Source: Sphingobacterium sp.
GTDB lineage: Bacteria; Bacteroidota; Bacteroidia; Sphingobacteriales; Sphingobacteriaceae
Assembly (NCBI GenBank): GCA_031286695.1
Contig: JAITTY010000005.1
Span: 868,001 to 932,000, forward strand
Direction: 5' to 3'
Length of the DNA: 64,000 nt
The notes under the pieces were generated by a model that was not told the origin of the DNA, did no database searches, and saw nothing but the letters and a program-made list of their open reading frames with translations. A program made the position numbers and the translations under genes. Every line of letters begins with the position of its first letter. Positions within the stretch are counted from its first letter, which is position 1. Positions 19,474 to 29,427 of the stretch are shown in pieces.

Positions 19474-22400
19474 ATGAGGAATCTATCCGCATTATTTTTG
19501 ACATCCATGGTCGTATCGGTTGCCTATGGACAAACTTCCATACAAGGAGTGGTCAAAGATGGCTCAAGCATGATCTCCATGCCAGGCGTCACCATCAGTA
19601 TCAAAGGGAAAGCAGTATCTACAAAAACCGACGCAACGGGGAAATTTCAAATCAACGCCTCTCCTACCGACTCATTGGTCTTTAACTTTCTGGGTTATCG
19701 CACACAAACCGTATACATTGGCAATCAAACGCAGCTCAATGTATTCTTAGAAAATCAAAATCAAGCATTGGAAGAGGTGGTGGTTATCGGTTACGGTACG
19801 CAAAAGAAAGCGGATCTGACCGGATCGATCAGTTCATTGAAATCATCCGATATCACGAAGCAACCTGCCATGTCGGCGATGCAATCCATCCAGGGTAAAG
19901 CTGCTGGTATTAATATCATTGCCAACGAAGCGCCGGGGTCATCACCCAACGTTATTGTCAGAGGTCTGGGAACAGCTCTAGGCGGAAGAAATCCACTCTA
20001 TATCGTTGACGGTATCGCACAGACGGACATCAATAATATCAATCCGTCCGATATCGAATCCATGGATGTTTTGAAAGACGCATCTTCGGCTTCAATTTAT
20101 GGTCTAAGAGCAGCAAATGGTGTGATCATTGTAACAACCAAGAAAGGTAAAACTGGAACTCTTAGTATTAATTATGAAAGTTATGCTGGATTAAAGACCG
20201 TCCTTAATAAGGTAAAAATGGCGAATGCTTCTCAGTTTTCGCAGTATGCAAATGAATACTGGGCTTCCACTGGCGAAAAGTTTAGTTTAGCTACCCAACA
20301 AACCTACGACACGGACTGGTACGACGAACTATTAAAAACGGGTTCGGTCTTCAACAACGCTGTCAATATTTCTGGCGGTACCGAAAAAATTGACTATTTC
20401 GTATCGGCCAACAATTTTACAGAAAACGGTATCTTAGATGGCTCGAAATATGTTCGAAATACCATACGAAACAATAATGTATACAAATTTCTAAATAACC
20501 GCCTGAAATTTAGTCAAAATCTAAATTTAACATTAACAAACTCTACACCAAAACCTTACAGTGCATTCAATACGGCATACCGACAAGCCCCTATAATGCC
20601 TATTCGTTACGACAATGGTAGATACGCAACGGGCTACTATAATCAAACTACGGGACTAGGCGGTTTAAATGGCGCTCCTAACGATATCATGGCCAAATTA
20701 AATGACGAAGGCAATCCTTTATATGAGGTTCTTCGCCAAAATGAAAAAATAAATACACTTCGTCTTCAAGGTAGCTTCGAAGGAGAATTTAAAATCACCG
20801 ATTATCTGAAAGTGAATTCACGTATTGGTGGCAATAAATTTTATTCTAAACAACGTGTTTTTACAAATATAAAAGATCGTTGGTTAAATGCTAATCCACA
20901 GAAAACTGACCAAGACTTTGAGGCAAGTAAGGCGGCATCTAACGATGACATTCAATTTGCCAACAACAGTTTGAATTACGTTGATCTAGAACAGTTCCGT
21001 TGGTCATGGGAAAACTTTTTAACATTTAACAAGAGTTTTGACAAACATCATGTCGAAGCGGTATTAGGTATGTCTCGCGAAAAGTATGACATCAATAGTA
21101 TGAGCAGTATGACGGGTTACGATGTTCCGGAAAAAGAGCAATATTGGAATATCAATCTCGCGAATAGCACCCAAGGTGCAGATTACGATCGTATTGCCCT
21201 TCAGACTTATTATACTCCACGTGCATTAGCTTCCTATTTCGGGCGTGTCCAATATAATTACGATAGTAAATACTATTTGACAGCAACATTACGCCGTGAC
21301 GGTTCTAGTGTATTTCGCAATACAGGCAAATACTGGGGTACATTCCCTTCCGTTGGATTAGGATGGACAGTGACGAATGAAAGCTTCATGAAGGATGCTA
21401 CCTGGATCAATCTCTTGAAAGTACGCGGAAACTGGGGAAAACTCGGTAACCAAGATATTCCACTCAATGTTTCCACAATTTTACAAAGCCCAGAAAGTTC
21501 CAACTACAATTATGTATTTGGCCCAGAGCAAAACATGGTGTTCGGTAGTGCCTATGGGACTCCTGCTAAAAATTTAAGCTGGGAAGTTACAGAGGAAACT
21601 GGCGCCGGACTGGATTTCGCATTTCTAAACAACCAACTTTCAGGTTCCATAGACTATTATCATAAGATGAATACCAATGCGATCTTGTTGGTCACACCGA
21701 CATATACCTCTGCTTATGAAGAAAAATTTTATGACCATGGCGCAAAAATCCTGAATCAGGGGGTTGAGCTTGCTTTAAACTGGAATAAATCAATCTCTCC
21801 AGATTTCAGCTACACTGTGGGGGTAAATTATGCCTACAACAAAAATACTGTTAAGGAAGTAAAAGCTGCTTATGATGGCGATCAAGGAGGGAGTTTGAAC
21901 AATGGCGAATTAACAAAACAACTCCGAGTAGGTCAGCCTATTTATGGCTGGTGGATGTATGAAACCAACGGCGTATTTCAAGATGACAACGATGTTAAAA
22001 ATTATCCATCAAACGGTCCTGCCAGGCCAGGATATCTGAAATTTAAAGATCAGAATGAGGATGGTATTATCGACACCCGTGATCGTGTTTTCTTTGGTTC
22101 ATTCTTACCTTCTTCCACTTACGGAATTAATTTAGGGATCAACTACAAAGCAATAGATTTTAATTTATCTGGATATGGGGTTTCGGGCAACAAAGTATAC
22201 AATGGATTAAGAAGTGCGCGCATGAACGCCGGTCAAAATGTTGACCTAGAAACTTTTGAAAACCGCTGGACGCCAGACAACCATACGAACGCACATCCCG
22301 GAGCAGATAGGTCATATCTACCTTCCAACTATTACTTAGAGTCAGGTAGTTATTTCCGTATCAACAATATCACGGTAGGTTATACATTTAATAACTTATA

Positions 22401-22581
22401 TAGTTCAAAATCTAAACTAAGGTTGTATGTAACGGCTCAAAATCCATTTATGTTTACGAATTACAGTGGCTTCTCTCCTGAACTGGCCGGAGATGGAAGT
22501 CCAAATCTAACATCCGGGATAGAACTCTCAGCTTACCCAACCACACGTAATTTCCTTTTTGGACTTAACATGCAATTTTAA
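19474..22581 (+). CDS. susC: SusC/RagA family TonB-linked outer membrane transporter (beta-1,2-glucan locus)
   Basis: This 1035-residue transporter has a signal peptide ending VAYGQ, a regulatory-like domain (IQGVVKDGSSMISMPGVTISIKGK, about 22-95), EEVVVIGYGTQKKADLTGSI, a plug domain (VDGIAQTDINNI, VLKDASSASIYGLRAANGVIIVTTKKG) and a barrel ending FLFGLNMQF. It is the first gene of the susC-susD-GH144-GH3 set. By family it imports oligosaccharides together with the SusD protein encoded 20 bp downstream. The substrate is inferred from the enzymes, not from this protein. Confidence 0.95.
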   Translation: MRNLSALFLTSMVVSVAYGQTSIQGVVKDGSSMISMPGVTISIKGKAVSTKTDATGKFQINASPTDSLVFNFLGYRTQTVYIGNQTQLNVFLENQNQALEEVVVIGYGTQKKADLTGSISSLKSSDITKQPAMSAMQSIQGKAAGINIIANEAPGSSPNVIVRGLGTALGGRNPLYIVDGIAQTDINNINPSDIESMDVLKDASSASIYGLRAANGVIIVTTKKGKTGTLSINYESYAGLKTVLNKVKMANASQFSQYANEYWASTGEKFSLATQQTYDTDWYDELLKTGSVFNNAVNISGGTEKIDYFVSANNFTENGILDGSKYVRNTIRNNNVYKFLNNRLKFSQNLNLTLTNSTPKPYSAFNTAYRQAPIMPIRYDNGRYATGYYNQTTGLGGLNGAPNDIMAKLNDEGNPLYEVLRQNEKINTLRLQGSFEGEFKITDYLKVNSRIGGNKFYSKQRVFTNIKDRWLNANPQKTDQDFEASKAASNDDIQFANNSLNYVDLEQFRWSWENFLTFNKSFDKHHVEAVLGMSREKYDINSMSSMTGYDVPEKEQYWNINLANSTQGADYDRIALQTYYTPRALASYFGRVQYNYDSKYYLTATLRRDGSSVFRNTGKYWGTFPSVGLGWTVTNESFMKDATWINLLKVRGNWGKLGNQDIPLNVSTILQSPESSNYNYVFGPEQNMVFGSAYGTPAKNLSWEVTEETGAGLDFAFLNNQLSGSIDYYHKMNTNAILLVTPTYTSAYEEKFYDHGAKILNQGVELALNWNKSISPDFSYTVGVNYAYNKNTVKEVKAAYDGDQGGSLNNGELTKQLRVGQPIYGWWMYETNGVFQDDNDVKNYPSNGPARPGYLKFKDQNEDGIIDTRDRVFFGSFLPSSTYGINLGINYKAIDFNLSGYGVSGNKVYNGLRSARMNAGQNVDLETFENRWTPDNHTNAHPGADRSYLPSNYYLESGSYFRINNITVGYTFNNLYSSKSKLRLYVTAQNPFMFTNYSGFSPELAGDGSPNLTSGIELSAYPTTRNFLFGLNMQF

Positions 22582-22601
22582 TCACCTTAGTTTTGAAGAC
22601 A

Positions 22602-24032
22602 ATGAAAATTAACAAACTTTATATAGCAATTCTTCTTAGTGGGGGCATTGCGTTACAATCTTGTAAAGACAATAGTTTTCTCGATGTTCCGTCAAAAGAA
22701 CGTGTAGAAGCCGAAGATAGCGAAACTGTCAATACACCCGAACAATTCGTTAACGGTGTCTATGGTATGTTTACCGATTGGGATTACGCTTTTTCTTTTT
22801 TAGGCATAACAGAAATGATTTCTGACAACGCAGATAAAGGCAGTTCAGCAACCGACGCAGGGGGAGACAAACTGTTATTAGACAATCTGACTTACACATC
22901 TACTGCTGGTTCATTTAAATCGATGTGGATCCGCTGGTACAAATCAATAGGAAGAGCAACACAGGCTATTGAATATACCGAAAAATTTGGATTAACAGAC
23001 GAAACTTATAAAAACAGATTGATTGCTGAAGCCCGTTTTTTGCGTGCCCTGAATTATTTTTATCTTGTCCGCGGATGGGGTGATATTCCTATACAGGACC
23101 GTGATTTAATAAAGAGAGAACCCGCAGCTGAAGTATACGCCTATATTGAAGCTGATCTACAGTTCGCTATTGATAACTTACCAGTTAAATCAGCCTATGC
23201 GGCAAAAGATTTGGGCAGGGCAACCAAAGGTGCGGCACAAGGGCTGCTATCGAAGGTATATCTGTATCAAAGTAAATGGCAACAAGCTGCTGATATGGCA
23301 AAAGCTGTTATTAATTCTGGGGGCTATAGCTTAGAAACTGATTATGCAAAAATCTGGCGATTAGAAGGTGAAAACGGTCCTGAATCGCTCTTTGAATGGC
23401 AGGCCCGAGGTAGTTCAATTGCCCATGGTATTCAACAATATAGTCAGGTGCAAGCACCACGTGGTGGAGCAGTCAATTTAGGCTGGGGTTTTAATATCCC
23501 AAGTCAAAACCTATTGGATGCATTCAATGCCGAAAAAGATAATATCCGCCGTGATGCAACAATTATTTTCAGGGGTGAAACACTGTACGATGGCCGTCTG
23601 ATTGACAATGGTGTAGAAAATCCGATGTATAATGAAAAAGCGTATTCTTCTGCGAACGGCGGAGCCGATGACACAGATAAAAACGTACGCTATCTCCGTC
23701 TAGGTGAAATATATCTTATCCTGGCCGAAGCCGCAAATGAGGTTGGCAATAGCAGCGAAGCACTGAATGCGCTGAACACTGTCCGTACACGGGTAAAATT
23801 AGCCAACGTAACGACAACAGACCAAGCACAGCTCCGTCAACTGATCTGGAAGGAAAGACGCCTTGAACTAGCATTTGAGCACGACCGCTGGTTCGATCTG
23901 ATCCGTACAAAACAGGCAAAAACGGCCATGGCTGCAAATGGAAAAACGTTCCAGGATAAAATGATGCTTTTCCCAATTCCAGAAGATCAACGTATCCAGA
24001 CACCAGAAATGCCGCAAAATACCGGTTGGTAA
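22602..24032 (+). CDS. susD: SusD/RagB-like glycan-binding lipoprotein (beta-1,2-glucan locus)
   Basis: The first ATG at 22602 gives MKINKLYIAILLSGGIALQSC with a lipobox ending in Cys; an in-frame TTG three codons upstream is less likely. SusD features include NTPEQFVNGVYGMF, RLIAEARFLRALNYFYLVRGWGDIP, RYLRLGEIYLILAEAANE and RRLELAFEHDRWFDLIR near the end. At 476 residues it is within the normal range. It pairs with the upstream SusC. An intrinsic terminator 22 bp after its stop probably lowers expression of the enzymes behind it. Confidence 0.95.
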   Translation: MKINKLYIAILLSGGIALQSCKDNSFLDVPSKERVEAEDSETVNTPEQFVNGVYGMFTDWDYAFSFLGITEMISDNADKGSSATDAGGDKLLLDNLTYTSTAGSFKSMWIRWYKSIGRATQAIEYTEKFGLTDETYKNRLIAEARFLRALNYFYLVRGWGDIPIQDRDLIKREPAAEVYAYIEADLQFAIDNLPVKSAYAAKDLGRATKGAAQGLLSKVYLYQSKWQQAADMAKAVINSGGYSLETDYAKIWRLEGENGPESLFEWQARGSSIAHGIQQYSQVQAPRGGAVNLGWGFNIPSQNLLDAFNAEKDNIRRDATIIFRGETLYDGRLIDNGVENPMYNEKAYSSANGGADDTDKNVRYLRLGEIYLILAEAANEVGNSSEALNALNTVRTRVKLANVTTTDQAQLRQLIWKERRLELAFEHDRWFDLIRTKQAKTAMAANGKTFQDKMMLFPIPEDQRIQTPEMPQNTGW

Positions 24033-24054
24033 CTAAATAAGTAAAGATAACTCC

Positions 24055-24088
24055 GTTCAAACGGCCTTTGGCCGTTTGAACATTTTTT
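24055..24088 (+). terminator. Intrinsic terminator inside the SusCD-GH144 gene set
   Basis: GTTCAAACGGCC and GGCCGTTTGAAC form a perfect 12-bp stem with a TTT loop, followed by ATTTTTT. It stands between the susD stop and the GH144 start, with no room for a new full promoter after it, so it most likely works as a partial terminator. Confidence 0.85.
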
Positions 24089-24109
24089 CAAGAATTAAAC
24101 AAGATATCC

Positions 24110-25495
24110 ATGAGAAAACGAATAGCATATCCTGCACTTAGCGGTATCGCTTTGGCGCTTATTCTCAGCAGTTCGTGCCAAAATGCTACTAATAGCAGTC
24201 CAGACAGTCCCTCAAAAATTGATTCAACCAGCGGAAGCAAGATCAATGAAGATTCGCTATTGACCAATATTCAGCAACATACATTTCAATATTTTTGGGA
24301 AGGTGCCGAACCTACTTCTGGTCTCGCCAGAGAACGTATCCATATGGATGGTGTTTATACCCAAAATGATCGTAATATCGTGACCATAGGTGGTAGTGGC
24401 TTCGGACTCATGGGTATGATCGTCGCGATGGAACGGGGTTTTATCAGCCAGGAACAAGGCCTTCAAAAGTTGAATCACATCATGGACTATCTTGGCAAAA
24501 TCGAACGGTTTAAAGGAGCCTGGGCACACTGGTACGATGGAGAACTGGGTACAGCGAAACCGTTCAGTGAAAAAGATAACGGTGGCGACATTGTTGAAAC
24601 GGCATTCTTAGCCCAAGGCCTAATCGCCATTCGGGAATATCTAAAAGATAAAGGTGATTCCGCCCAACTGGTTGCCCAAAAAGCAGATAAGCTATGGAAA
24701 GAAATCAACTGGAATCACTATACAAACGGACAAAATGTTATTTATTGGCATTGGAGTCCAAAATTTAATTTCCAGCAAAATCACCCCGTCAGAGGATACG
24801 ACGAGTGTCTTATCACCTATATTTTAGCGGCTTCCTCCCCTACTTATCCGATTGCACCCAAAGTGTATCATGAGGGTTGGGCAAGATCTGGTGCAATTAA
24901 AAGCTCTGCTAAAAAATATGACATTCCACTCGTGCTGAAGCACAATGCCAAAGAAGGTGAAGTGGGTCCGCTCTTCTGGGAACATTACTCCTATTTAGGA
25001 TTGAGCCCTAAAGGATTAAAAGATCAATATGCAGATTATTGGGAAGCGGCAAGCAATCATGTTAAGATCAATTTAGCATACGCAGATCTGAACCCGAAAG
25101 GTTACAAAGGTTATGGTTCAACGAAAGGCTGGGGCTGGACGGCCAGCTATTCCATCAACGGCTACGATGCGCATCATCCAGACAACGACCCTGGTGTGAT
25201 CTCACCTACAGCTGCTTTATCGTCCATGCCCTATACCCCACATGAAAGCATACAATTTGCACAATACTTAAACAATCAGCTCGGAAATAAAATCTGGGGT
25301 AAATATGGCTACTATGATGCCTACAGTGAAACGGCAAATTGGTATCCACAACGTTATCTAGCCATCGATCAGGGGCCTATTATTGTCATGATCGAAAACT
25401 ATAGAACAGGTAAAATCTGGGAGCTATTTATGCAGGCCCCAGAAATTCAACAAGGACTAAAGAAACTCGGTTTTACCAGTCCTTATTTAAAATAG
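24110..25495 (+). CDS. GH144-type glucoamylase-like lipoprotein (probable beta-1,2-glucanase)
   Basis: A 461-residue lipoprotein (LILSSSC, lipidated C23, then a Ser/Asp-rich linker to about 45). It belongs to the PF10091 glucoamylase-like family: TFQYFWEGAEPTSGLARER, GGSGFGLMGMIVAMERG, GGDIVETAFLAQGL (158-171, with acidic residues D160 and E163), RGYDECLITYILAASSP and YLAIDQGPIIVMIENYRTGKIW near the end. This (alpha/alpha)6 family includes GH144 endo-beta-1,2-glucanases and sophorose-releasing enzymes of Bacteroidota. A GH3 beta-glucosidase gene follows, as in characterised beta-1,2-glucan loci. The family assignment is strong; the beta-1,2 specificity is inferred from family and context. Confidence 0.82.
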   Translation: MRKRIAYPALSGIALALILSSSCQNATNSSPDSPSKIDSTSGSKINEDSLLTNIQQHTFQYFWEGAEPTSGLARERIHMDGVYTQNDRNIVTIGGSGFGLMGMIVAMERGFISQEQGLQKLNHIMDYLGKIERFKGAWAHWYDGELGTAKPFSEKDNGGDIVETAFLAQGLIAIREYLKDKGDSAQLVAQKADKLWKEINWNHYTNGQNVIYWHWSPKFNFQQNHPVRGYDECLITYILAASSPTYPIAPKVYHEGWARSGAIKSSAKKYDIPLVLKHNAKEGEVGPLFWEHYSYLGLSPKGLKDQYADYWEAASNHVKINLAYADLNPKGYKGYGSTKGWGWTASYSINGYDAHHPDNDPGVISPTAALSSMPYTPHESIQFAQYLNNQLGNKIWGKYGYYDAYSETANWYPQRYLAIDQGPIIVMIENYRTGKIWELFMQAPEIQQGLKKLGFTSPYLK

Positions 25496-25576
25496 TGGCC
25501 TATGGAATCATTTTCAATCCGTCACACGTTGAGAATGGTTCCTTCCACGAAAATGATAGGACATCCCATCAAAGAG

Positions 25577-25596
25577 GTTCAAGAGTCATCTTGAAC
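25577..25596. repeat. Palindrome upstream of GH3 gene
   Basis: GTTCAAGA and TCTTGAAC with a 4-bp spacer lie in the 165-bp gap before the GH3 gene. There is no T-run, so it is more like a regulator site or mRNA hairpin than a terminator. It shares the GTTCAA/TTGAAC ends with the terminator at 24055. Confidence 0.35.
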
Positions 25597-25660
25597 GCTT
25601 GACATATACTTACCATGTAGCGCGGAAAGCAAAATCCATGCGCACAAAAAAAATAATACG

Positions 25661-27937
25661 ATGAAAAAAGTAGTAGGTACTTTCCTTCTTGCATTTCTAG
25701 CTTGGCATACCAGTCCGGCCCAGTCCAATCAGAAAATGGACACGTTCATTGATCAGCTTATGGCTAAGATGACTGTCGAGGAAAAAATTGGACAACTTAA
25801 TCTGGTCACCGGCGGTGAAGCGACGACCGGAACCACAGTATCCACGGGAGTAGAAGCGAAAATTAAAAATGGTCAAATCGGCGGGATTTTCAGCATGAGT
25901 ACACCAGCGAAAATCCGCAAAACGCAGGAAATAGCGATCAAACAATCCCGATTAAAAATACCCATCATTTTTGGGATGGACGTCATTCACGGTTATCGCA
26001 CAGTGTTCCCAATTCCCTTGGGACTTGCCGCTACCTGGGACATGAACTTGATTCAACAATCTGCACGTATAGCAGCCGAAGAAGCTACCGCCGATGGAAT
26101 TAATTGGGCATTTTCGCCCATGGTCGATATCTCACGCGATCCACGCTGGGGCCGTATTTCCGAAGGTGCAGGTGAAGATACCTACCTGAGCTCGCGGGTT
26201 GCAGAAGCCATCGTTCATGGTTTCCAAGGTGATAACCTCGCAGCACACAATACCATGATGGCCTGTGTCAAACATTTTGCCTTATATGGTGCTGCCGAAG
26301 GCGGCCGTGATTACAATAGCACGGATATGAGCCTTCACCGGATGTACAACGAATATTTACCACCCTACAAAGCGGCGTTAGATGCCGGAGCGGGAAGTAT
26401 CATGACTTCTTTTAACGATATCAATGGTGTTCCTGCCTCGGCAAATAAATGGTTGATGACGGATGTCTTACGCAAACAGTGGGGCTTTAAAGGATTGGTC
26501 GTCACCGATTACACAGCCGTAAATGAATTAACGGCGCACGGCCTCGGTGACCTTCAACAGGTCTCTGCCTTAAGCCTGAATGCCGGGGTTGATATGGATA
26601 TGGTCGGTGAAGGATTTCTGACAACGTTAAAAAAATCTTTGGATGCGGGAAAAGTCAAAATTGCGGATATTGACCGGGCTTGCCGTTTTGTTTTGGAAGC
26701 CAAGTATAAATTAGGCTTATTTGACGATCCCTATCGCTATTGTGACGAAAAGCGGGCTAAAACAGTGATCGGATCTGATGCCAATCATGCCAAGGCCAGA
26801 GAAATTGCGGCAAAATCATTTGTTTTGCTGAAAAATGAAAACCAAGCGCTTCCATTAAAAAAAACAGGCACAGTTGCTGTCATTGGCCCATTGGCCAATT
26901 CAGGTCCAAATATGCCCGGAACATGGAGTGTCAGTGCTGAATTGGACAAAACAGCCTCTTTAGTGGAGGGAATGAAAGCCGTGTTGGGTAATAAAGTCAA
27001 TATCCTCACACACTTGGGAAGCAATCTGTTGGAAGATCCAATTTACCAAAACCACGCAACGATGTTTGGCCGTACAATCCCACGTGATTCCCGAAAAGAA
27101 GAAGAGATTATTGCAGATGCCGTGAAAGTCGCCCAACAGTCCGATGTGGTCATTGCTGCACTTGGTGAATCGTCTGAAATGTCAGGTGAAAGCTCCAGTC
27201 GCTCAGAACTGGACATTCCAAAAAATCAACAAAATCTGTTAAAAGCATTGTTGGCCACAGGAAAACCAGTTGTACTTGTATTATTTACGGGTAGACCGCT
27301 GACGCTCACCTGGGAAGATGCCCACGTGCCGGCGATATTAAATGTCTGGTTTGGGGGAACAGAAACCGGAAAAGCAGTAGCCGATGTCTTATTCGGGGAT
27401 GTCGTTCCTTCGGGAAAGATTACAGCAACTTTCCCACGAAATGTTGGTCAAATTCCGATCTACTATGCGCATAAAAACACCGGCAGACCTTATGGAAACT
27501 CGGGTGATTTTGAAAAATTCAAATCGAATTACCTGGATGTAAGCAATTCACCGCTCTACCCTTTTGGTTATGGACTGAGCTATACAACTTTTGCTTATAG
27601 CGACATTCGCCTTGACCGAAATACAATCGATGAAAAAGGTACGCTGCAAGCAAGTATCAACATCAGTAATACAGGAAATTATGATGCAGAAGAAACAGTG
27701 CAGCTGTATATCCAGGACTTAGTTGGCTCTGTTACGCGTCCCGTAAAAGAATTAAAAGGGTTTCAAAAAATATTCCTCAAGAAAGGAGAGCAAAAGACCG
27801 TGAACTTTAAAATCAAGGTGGATGATCTCAAATTCTTCGACAACAACCTGAATTATGTTGCCGAACCCGGAAATTTCAAAGTCTATATTGGTCCGAACAG
27901 TCGCGATGTCAAAGAAAAAGCGTTTGAATTGCTTTAA
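25661..27937 (+). CDS. bglX: GH3 family beta-glucosidase
   Basis: A 758-residue secreted enzyme (signal peptide ending SPAQS) with the three-part GH3 layout. The TIM barrel (about 27-360) carries IFGMDVIHGYRTVFPIPL, DPRWGRISEGAGED, KHFALYG and LVVTDYTAV, with nucleophile D283. An alpha/beta sandwich (about 390-600) carries ALGESSEMSGESSSRSELDIP, which should supply the acid/base Glu. A fibronectin-III-like domain is at the C-terminus. It should release glucose from short beta-gluco-oligosaccharides. After a GH144-type enzyme, sophorose-like beta-1,2 dimers are the likely substrate. The gene symbol reflects similarity to periplasmic BglX and not proven function. Confidence 0.92.
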   Translation: MKKVVGTFLLAFLAWHTSPAQSNQKMDTFIDQLMAKMTVEEKIGQLNLVTGGEATTGTTVSTGVEAKIKNGQIGGIFSMSTPAKIRKTQEIAIKQSRLKIPIIFGMDVIHGYRTVFPIPLGLAATWDMNLIQQSARIAAEEATADGINWAFSPMVDISRDPRWGRISEGAGEDTYLSSRVAEAIVHGFQGDNLAAHNTMMACVKHFALYGAAEGGRDYNSTDMSLHRMYNEYLPPYKAALDAGAGSIMTSFNDINGVPASANKWLMTDVLRKQWGFKGLVVTDYTAVNELTAHGLGDLQQVSALSLNAGVDMDMVGEGFLTTLKKSLDAGKVKIADIDRACRFVLEAKYKLGLFDDPYRYCDEKRAKTVIGSDANHAKAREIAAKSFVLLKNENQALPLKKTGTVAVIGPLANSGPNMPGTWSVSAELDKTASLVEGMKAVLGNKVNILTHLGSNLLEDPIYQNHATMFGRTIPRDSRKEEEIIADAVKVAQQSDVVIAALGESSEMSGESSSRSELDIPKNQQNLLKALLATGKPVVLVLFTGRPLTLTWEDAHVPAILNVWFGGTETGKAVADVLFGDVVPSGKITATFPRNVGQIPIYYAHKNTGRPYGNSGDFEKFKSNYLDVSNSPLYPFGYGLSYTTFAYSDIRLDRNTIDEKGTLQASINISNTGNYDAEETVQLYIQDLVGSVTRPVKELKGFQKIFLKKGEQKTVNFKIKVDDLKFFDNNLNYVAEPGNFKVYIGPNSRDVKEKAFELL

Positions 27938-27959
27938 ATCTTTTGCATCTGTATAAAAC

Positions 27960-27993
27960 ACAAGGCGGCACTTATTCCTAAGTGCCGCCTTGT
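27960..27993. terminator. Bidirectional intrinsic terminator between GH3 and sulfatase genes
   Basis: ACAAGGCGGCACTTA (27960-27974) and its exact complement (27979-27993) form a 15-bp stem with a TTCC loop. A-rich DNA on the left and TTT on the right suit termination of both converging transcripts. Confidence 0.88.
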
Positions 27994-28019
27994 TTATGGT
28001 TCATGATTGTTAGTTCGAT

Positions 28020-29384
28020 CTATTTCATATTCCCATCAAAGCTTTCAAACAGCAAACGTAATTCGGCCGCTTTTTCAGGATAATCCTTTAGAATATTGGT
28101 TCGTTCACTTGGATCCCAGGCAATATTATGTAATTCTTCAATAGCGTCATAGGGTTTACCCGAAATTTGATTGACTCCACCTGCTATTCGACGATACTTC
28201 CAGTCGCCTGACCGAACAGCCTCAACATGACCATAATTTACCAAAAATATCGGTCTATGTGGCGTCTTCAAATCTTCCGATTTACCATTCAGCAGAGAGT
28301 CAATAGCTTGACCATCGATGGATTTCTTCGGCAATGATGCACCAGTCCATTTGGCTATTGTAGGCAACACATCCAAGTTACTGATTGCTTGCCGAATAAC
28401 TTTCCCTCCTTGGGCATAGCCCTTTCCATAGACGATGAAAGGTACACGGACACCACCTTCTGTCGTCTCGGCTTTAGAACCTTTGAAGACACCTGCAGTA
28501 CCCACATGCCAATTTTTGGTGGCATGATCGTCAGACATCCGCGATGGATAGGCTATCCAGGGGCCATTATCACTTGAAAAAATTAAAATGGTATTATCGG
28601 CGAGACCTTTTCGTTCAACTGTTTTCCAGAGCTCCGAAAAATTATGATCCAGCTCCTGCATCACCGCGCCCAGTGGGCCTGCATTTTGCTGATCTGCAAA
28701 TCTGTTCTTTTTATTGGCAAATGCCAAAGGAAGATGCGGGAAATTATGCGCATAGTATAAAAAGAATGGATGATCTTTATCTTGATCTTCTATAAACTTC
28801 ACTGTTTCTTTGTGATAAAGTGAGCTTAAGTCCGAATCATCTGGCGCAACGACTTCAGGTTTTCGATTCCGGAAGATTTTAATGACAGAATCCGTCTTTA
28901 CATAGGGATCGCGGTAGTCATGGCTATACAGCATCCCATAAAAAGAATCGAAGCCTTGCTGATTGGGATGATGGTACGACTGTTTATCCCCTAAATGCCA
29001 CTTCCCGATTAACGCAGTTCTATAGCCTACCTTTTTTAATAATTCGGCAATTGTTTCCTCCTCATCAGGTAAGCCTAAATTGGAGCCTGGACCAATGGGT
29101 GCCGGAAGATTATAACGTGAAGCATATCTTCCGGTTAGTAATGAAGCTCTTGAAGGCGTACACGAGGGCGTAGAAACCATAAAGTTTGTTGCTCTCACAC
29201 CCTTACTGGCGATCGAATCCAAAAAAGGGGTGGAAATATTCGGACTTCCATAACAACCAATGTCGCTATAACCGAGATCATCGGTCAGAATCAAGATAAT
29301 GTTAGGCTTTTTTTGCTGGGCATTGGCCAAAGCCACCAGTAAAAATAGAGCCATAGAGGTCATAAGTTTAGTGTATCGCATCAT
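28020..29384 (-). CDS. Secreted type I sulfatase (arylsulfatase family S1)
   Basis: A 454-residue protein with a signal peptide ending [25 protein letters not shown] supplies metal-binding acidic residues, and [17 protein letters not shown] contains the C-T-P-S-R signature in which C75 is converted to formylglycine. IGKWHLGD and FSSDNGP are further metal/sulfate-site motifs. Type I sulfatases remove sulfate esters from glycans in the periplasm. The Cys-type site needs a maturase (anSME or FGE), which is not in this window. The gene lies 43 bp after susD, so the locus is probably aimed at a sulfated glycan; which sugar and position cannot be read by eye. Confidence 0.92.
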   Translation of the reverse strand: MMRYTKLMTSMALFLLVALANAQQKKPNIILILTDDLGYSDIGCYGSPNISTPFLDSIASKGVRATNFMVSTPSCTPSRASLLTGRYASRYNLPAPIGPGSNLGLPDEEETIAELLKKVGYRTALIGKWHLGDKQSYHHPNQQGFDSFYGMLYSHDYRDPYVKTDSVIKIFRNRKPEVVAPDDSDLSSLYHKETVKFIEDQDKDHPFFLYYAHNFPHLPLAFANKKNRFADQQNAGPLGAVMQELDHNFSELWKTVERKGLADNTILIFSSDNGPWIAYPSRMSDDHATKNWHVGTAGVFKGSKAETTEGGVRVPFIVYGKGYAQGGKVIRQAISNLDVLPTIAKWTGASLPKKSIDGQAIDSLLNGKSEDLKTPHRPIFLVNYGHVEAVRSGDWKYRRIAGGVNQISGKPYDAIEELHNIAWDPSERTNILKDYPEKAAELRLLFESFDGNMK

Positions 29385-29427
29385 ATGTATATGAGTTAAT
29401 TGGATTCGTGTCGCAAGATAACAATTT

